Positions 43,192-43,318 of a DNA stretch of 43,318 nucleotides are shown in pieces. The position numbers and the translations under genes are program-made. Within the stretch, counting starts at the first letter, position 1; every line of letters begins with the position of its first letter. Source of the DNA: Halieaceae bacterium MED-G27 (GTDB taxonomy: Bacteria > Pseudomonadota > Gammaproteobacteria > Pseudomonadales > Halieaceae); assembly GCA_002456975.1 (NCBI GenBank), contig NTKA01000012.1, positions 1-43,318 on the forward strand, given 5' to 3'. The notes below the pieces were generated by a model that had not been told where the DNA came from, did no database searches, and saw only the letters and a list, made by a program, of their open reading frames with translations.

Positions 43192-43223
43192 GACCGCAGA
43201 CCGCAGACCGCAGACCGCAGACC
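43192..43223. repeat. Short heptamer tandem repeat
   Basis: The unit GACCGCA is repeated four times exactly (43192-43219), followed by GACC. It lies in the 63-base gap between the convergent aroE and carbonic anhydrase-like genes. It is non-coding and likely a slippage-prone microsatellite. Confidence 0.95.
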
Positions 43224-43224
43224 T

Positions 43225-43318
43225 TTAGTCGTCCAAAAACGAGTCTTTTAAGCGAACGTAATTTGCTGCGCTGTAGGAGAGGAATTCGCGTTCCTTTCCT
43301 GTGATTTCGCGCAGAGGC
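43225..43318 (-). CDS. Probable gamma-carbonic anhydrase family protein, C-terminal fragment
   Basis: The last 30 codons of a minus-strand gene are present, reading PLREITGKEREFLSYSAANY then VRLKDSFLDD and TAA at 43227-43225. The pattern (R-E-L/I-T...E......SA..YV) resembles the C-terminal helix of YrdA-like gamma-carbonic anhydrases, and a gene of this family lies beside aroE in related genomes. The fragment is short, so the call is tentative. Confidence 0.55.
   Translation of the reverse strand, partial: PLREITGKEREFLSYSAANYVRLKDSFLDD

Noticed and set aside
43192-43223. CRISPR-like repeat
   Set aside because: The units are 7 bases long with no spacers, so it is a simple tandem repeat.

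Overview
The window is a chromosomal origin neighbourhood of a gammaproteobacterium. Gene order matches the block known from Pseudomonas-type genomes: glmS-glmU-atp operon-parBA-rsmG-mnmG-mnmE-yidC-yidD-rnpA-rpmH on the minus strand, then dnaA-dnaN-recF-gyrB on the plus strand. The order glyQ/glyS, lipid A acyltransferase, trkHA-rsmB-fmt-def, LysM-dprA-tsaC-hemF-aroE is also of this type. Moderate GC content and the protein sequences suggest a marine gammaproteobacterium, possibly of the OM60/NOR5 or SAR92 kind; that placement is a guess. I see no phage, IS element, tRNA, rRNA or CRISPR.

Layout. Positions 1-3356 hold a partial TM2-domain gene and the UDP-GlcNAc genes glmS and glmU. Positions 3469-10461 hold the complete nine-gene F1Fo ATP synthase operon (atpIBEFHAGDC). 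Positions 10545-14723 hold parB, parA, rsmG and mnmG. A 609-base gene-free gap (14724-15332) separates mnmG from mnmE. Then come mnmE, yidC, yidD, rnpA and the short rpmH, and a second gene-free gap (19168-19692) before dnaA. dnaA, dnaN, recF and gyrB run rightward. rmuC, glyS and glyQ face them. A lipid A acyltransferase and a DjlA-like co-chaperone follow on plus, then trkH-trkA-rsmB-fmt-def on minus. The last part is a LysM protein, a frame-broken dprA, purE, tsaC, hemF and aroE on plus, ending with the C-terminus of a probable gamma-carbonic anhydrase on minus.

The most interesting signal is in the mnmG-mnmE gap. It contains an E. coli-type origin core: an AT-rich element, TTATTA, a 14-base spacer, and a near-perfect DnaA box (TGTGGATAG). 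The order and spacing are the same as in E. coli oriC and it has the same orientation relative to mnmG. Hand counts of G and C on the plus strand change sign between mnmG and mnmE although both are minus-strand genes, which supports an origin here rather than at dnaA. A second cluster of DnaA boxes lies upstream of dnaA and may be a second origin element or the dnaA autoregulatory region. Two perfect parS sites lie inside recF, matching the ParAB pair encoded 11 kb away. Together the window encodes initiation (DnaA, DnaN, GyrB), segregation (ParAB-parS), energy supply, translation quality and cell-envelope functions. dprA appears to be decaying.
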